A stretch of 17,365 nt of DNA from Conidiobolus incongruus B7586 (Eukaryota; Entomophthoromycota; Entomophthoromycetes; Entomophthorales; Conidiobolaceae). The translations under genes and the position numbers were made by a program. Every line of letters starts with the position of its first letter. Positions within the stretch are counted from its first letter, which is position 1. The stretch is from NCBI GenBank assembly GCA_000697335.1, contig JNEM01010297.1:1-17365 (forward strand), read 5' to 3'. A model generated the notes under the pieces. The model made no database searches and was not told where the DNA came from. It saw only the letters and a program-made list of their open reading frames with translations. Below, piece by piece: positions 16,371-17,365 of this stretch.

Positions 16371-16380
16371 CCCCAGTTTT
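16371..16380 (-). promoter_or_regulatory. CreA/Mig1-type binding site upstream of RAS
   Basis: The minus strand reads AAAACTGGGG, an exact match to four A/T bases followed by SYGGGG. It lies about 700 bp upstream of the RAS start codon, inside the CCAAT-rich island. Control of RAS by the neighbouring CreA/Mig1-like repressor is possible but rests on this one motif. Confidence 0.3.
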
Positions 16381-16440
16381 ACCAAGAGACCTTCTGTATT
16401 GGTAATACTGAAGTGTGATAATAAGTATTTAAACACATCT

Positions 16441-17365
16441 GCAATACTAATATACTTCATTTATTATTCAAAGACAAACAGCCTAATTCTCTATTGAGTT
16501 AAATTAAAATTGAATTCCGGTTAATGTTACATTGTGATCACTTTGAATTGTTTTGATTTAATTTTATATTATTGTGAAAAATTATTTTACCCAAATTCAA
16601 AAAATTCTTCTAATTAATTTTAAATAGTAGTGTATAATTTTTTCTCAAATATATTAACATCCAAATATTTTATCTTTAAAAAAAAGGTTAAATCTTAATA
16701 ATTGAAAATCAAAGTATAAAAATAAATTTCATTACTTATTTACTGTTCCTAGAATTTTCATTGGTTATGAATATAGCTATGAATATTTAATAAAAAATTA
16801 GATAAACTATCACTTATAACACATAAACTTGAGTATTTTTTATATTAGTGTTTAGTTTTAAAAAATATGACACTAAATACACTATTGTTATTTTTAATCA
16901 ATCTTAAATAATTTGACTATAGTTTTGCCTCAAAAATACAAAAATTAATTAATATCTCATTAAATAACTCTAAATATTAAGAAAAAGAAAAAATTAAGAT
17001 TATAATAACTCCAGGTGGATTCAAGATTTTCTTGGTCTATAATATCAAATAACTCTCTAATTAAAAAATCAATATTTAACCTAAAAAACAAAATACAATA
17101 TATAAGAGTATTTTAAAAAATAAAAAATAAAAAAATAAGTTTTTTAATTATAAATATAATATTTTAAAATAAGTTTTTTGAGTATAAAGTTATTTTGGAT
17201 ATTGGATGAAAATATAATTATAATTGTTATTGTCTTTAAAACTTATTATAATAAAAATATATAAGAATTATTTTTTAAAGCTATTTTTATATTTAAAATA
17301 AACTCTGTTAATATAATTTTAAATTTATTCAAACTTAAGAAAATTAATAAAAAATTATTAATCTT
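16441..17365. other. AT-rich terminal stretch with no recognisable feature
   Basis: The last 0.9 kb is very AT-rich with many short poly(A)/poly(T) runs. I see no coding frame, RNA gene or notable repeat. A small patch of higher GC at about 17008-17040 is too short to interpret. It presumably leads to the next gene outside the window. Confidence 0.5.

Larger units (their letters stand above)
16014..16402. promoter_or_regulatory. CCAAT-rich, GC-elevated island upstream of RAS
   Basis: Eight CCAAT pentamers on either strand occur in under 400 bp: 16014-16018, 16029-16033, 16059-16063, 16109-16113, 16258-16262, 16264-16268, 16307-16311 and 16398-16402. The pair at 16258-16268 forms the near-palindrome ATTGGCCCAAT. 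The stretch (about 15950-16440) is markedly less AT-rich than its surroundings and also holds the palindrome TCGCGA (16324-16329). It resembles the island upstream of the repressor gene. A Hap-complex-bound promoter or enhancer is the simplest reading; hidden exons are an alternative. Confidence 0.45.

Overview
The window looks like a piece of nuclear genome from an AT-rich fungus, most likely an early-diverging lineage (an Entomophthoromycotina/Conidiobolus-like or Mucoromycota fungus). The reasons are a CreA/Mig1-type zinc-finger repressor, a fungal-type P-type plasma-membrane H+-ATPase, a Ras protein much closer to yeast RAS2 than to animal Ras in its P-loop and flanks, short introns (mostly 55-61 nt) with GTAA/GTAC donors and some TACTAAT branch sites, and a sharp contrast between gene bodies of moderate GC and very AT-rich spacers. 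The exact lineage is inference.

Layout: (1) 375-1292, minus: a three-finger CreA/Mig1-like carbon-catabolite repressor, followed downstream by a hairpin that carries a poly(A) signal. (2) 1293-6647: a long divergent spacer. Its first ~650 bases are richer in GC, carry a cluster of CCAAT boxes and a CreA-type site, and contain a short open frame of unknown status. The rest is AT-rich with a few palindromes and hairpins near the ATPase. (3) 6648-9371, plus: an intact, intronless plasma-membrane H+-ATPase (Pma1 family). (4) 9372-11833: an AT-rich convergent spacer with one large inverted repeat. (5) 11834-12336, minus: a spliced gene, found by reading the minus strand, for a protein of about 83 residues that I do not recognise. 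It has a 21-nt micro-exon and three in-phase AG|AGCCT acceptors. (6) 12337-14735: AT-rich spacer. (7) 14736-15678, minus: a five-exon Ras GTPase of 199 residues ending in a CaaX box (CIIM). (8) 15679-17365: Ras upstream region with a second GC-elevated, CCAAT-rich island, a CreA-type site and a candidate intron, then AT-rich sequence to the end.

Three of the four genes (catabolite repressor, proton pump, Ras) belong to glucose signalling and response in fungi. Whether their proximity means anything is untested. I see no mobile element, LTR element, CRISPR array or rRNA, and no convincing tRNA. The items most worth following are the unrecognised micro-exon gene, the third finger and the Snf1-type site in the repressor, the atypical C-terminus of the proton pump, and the two CCAAT-rich islands.
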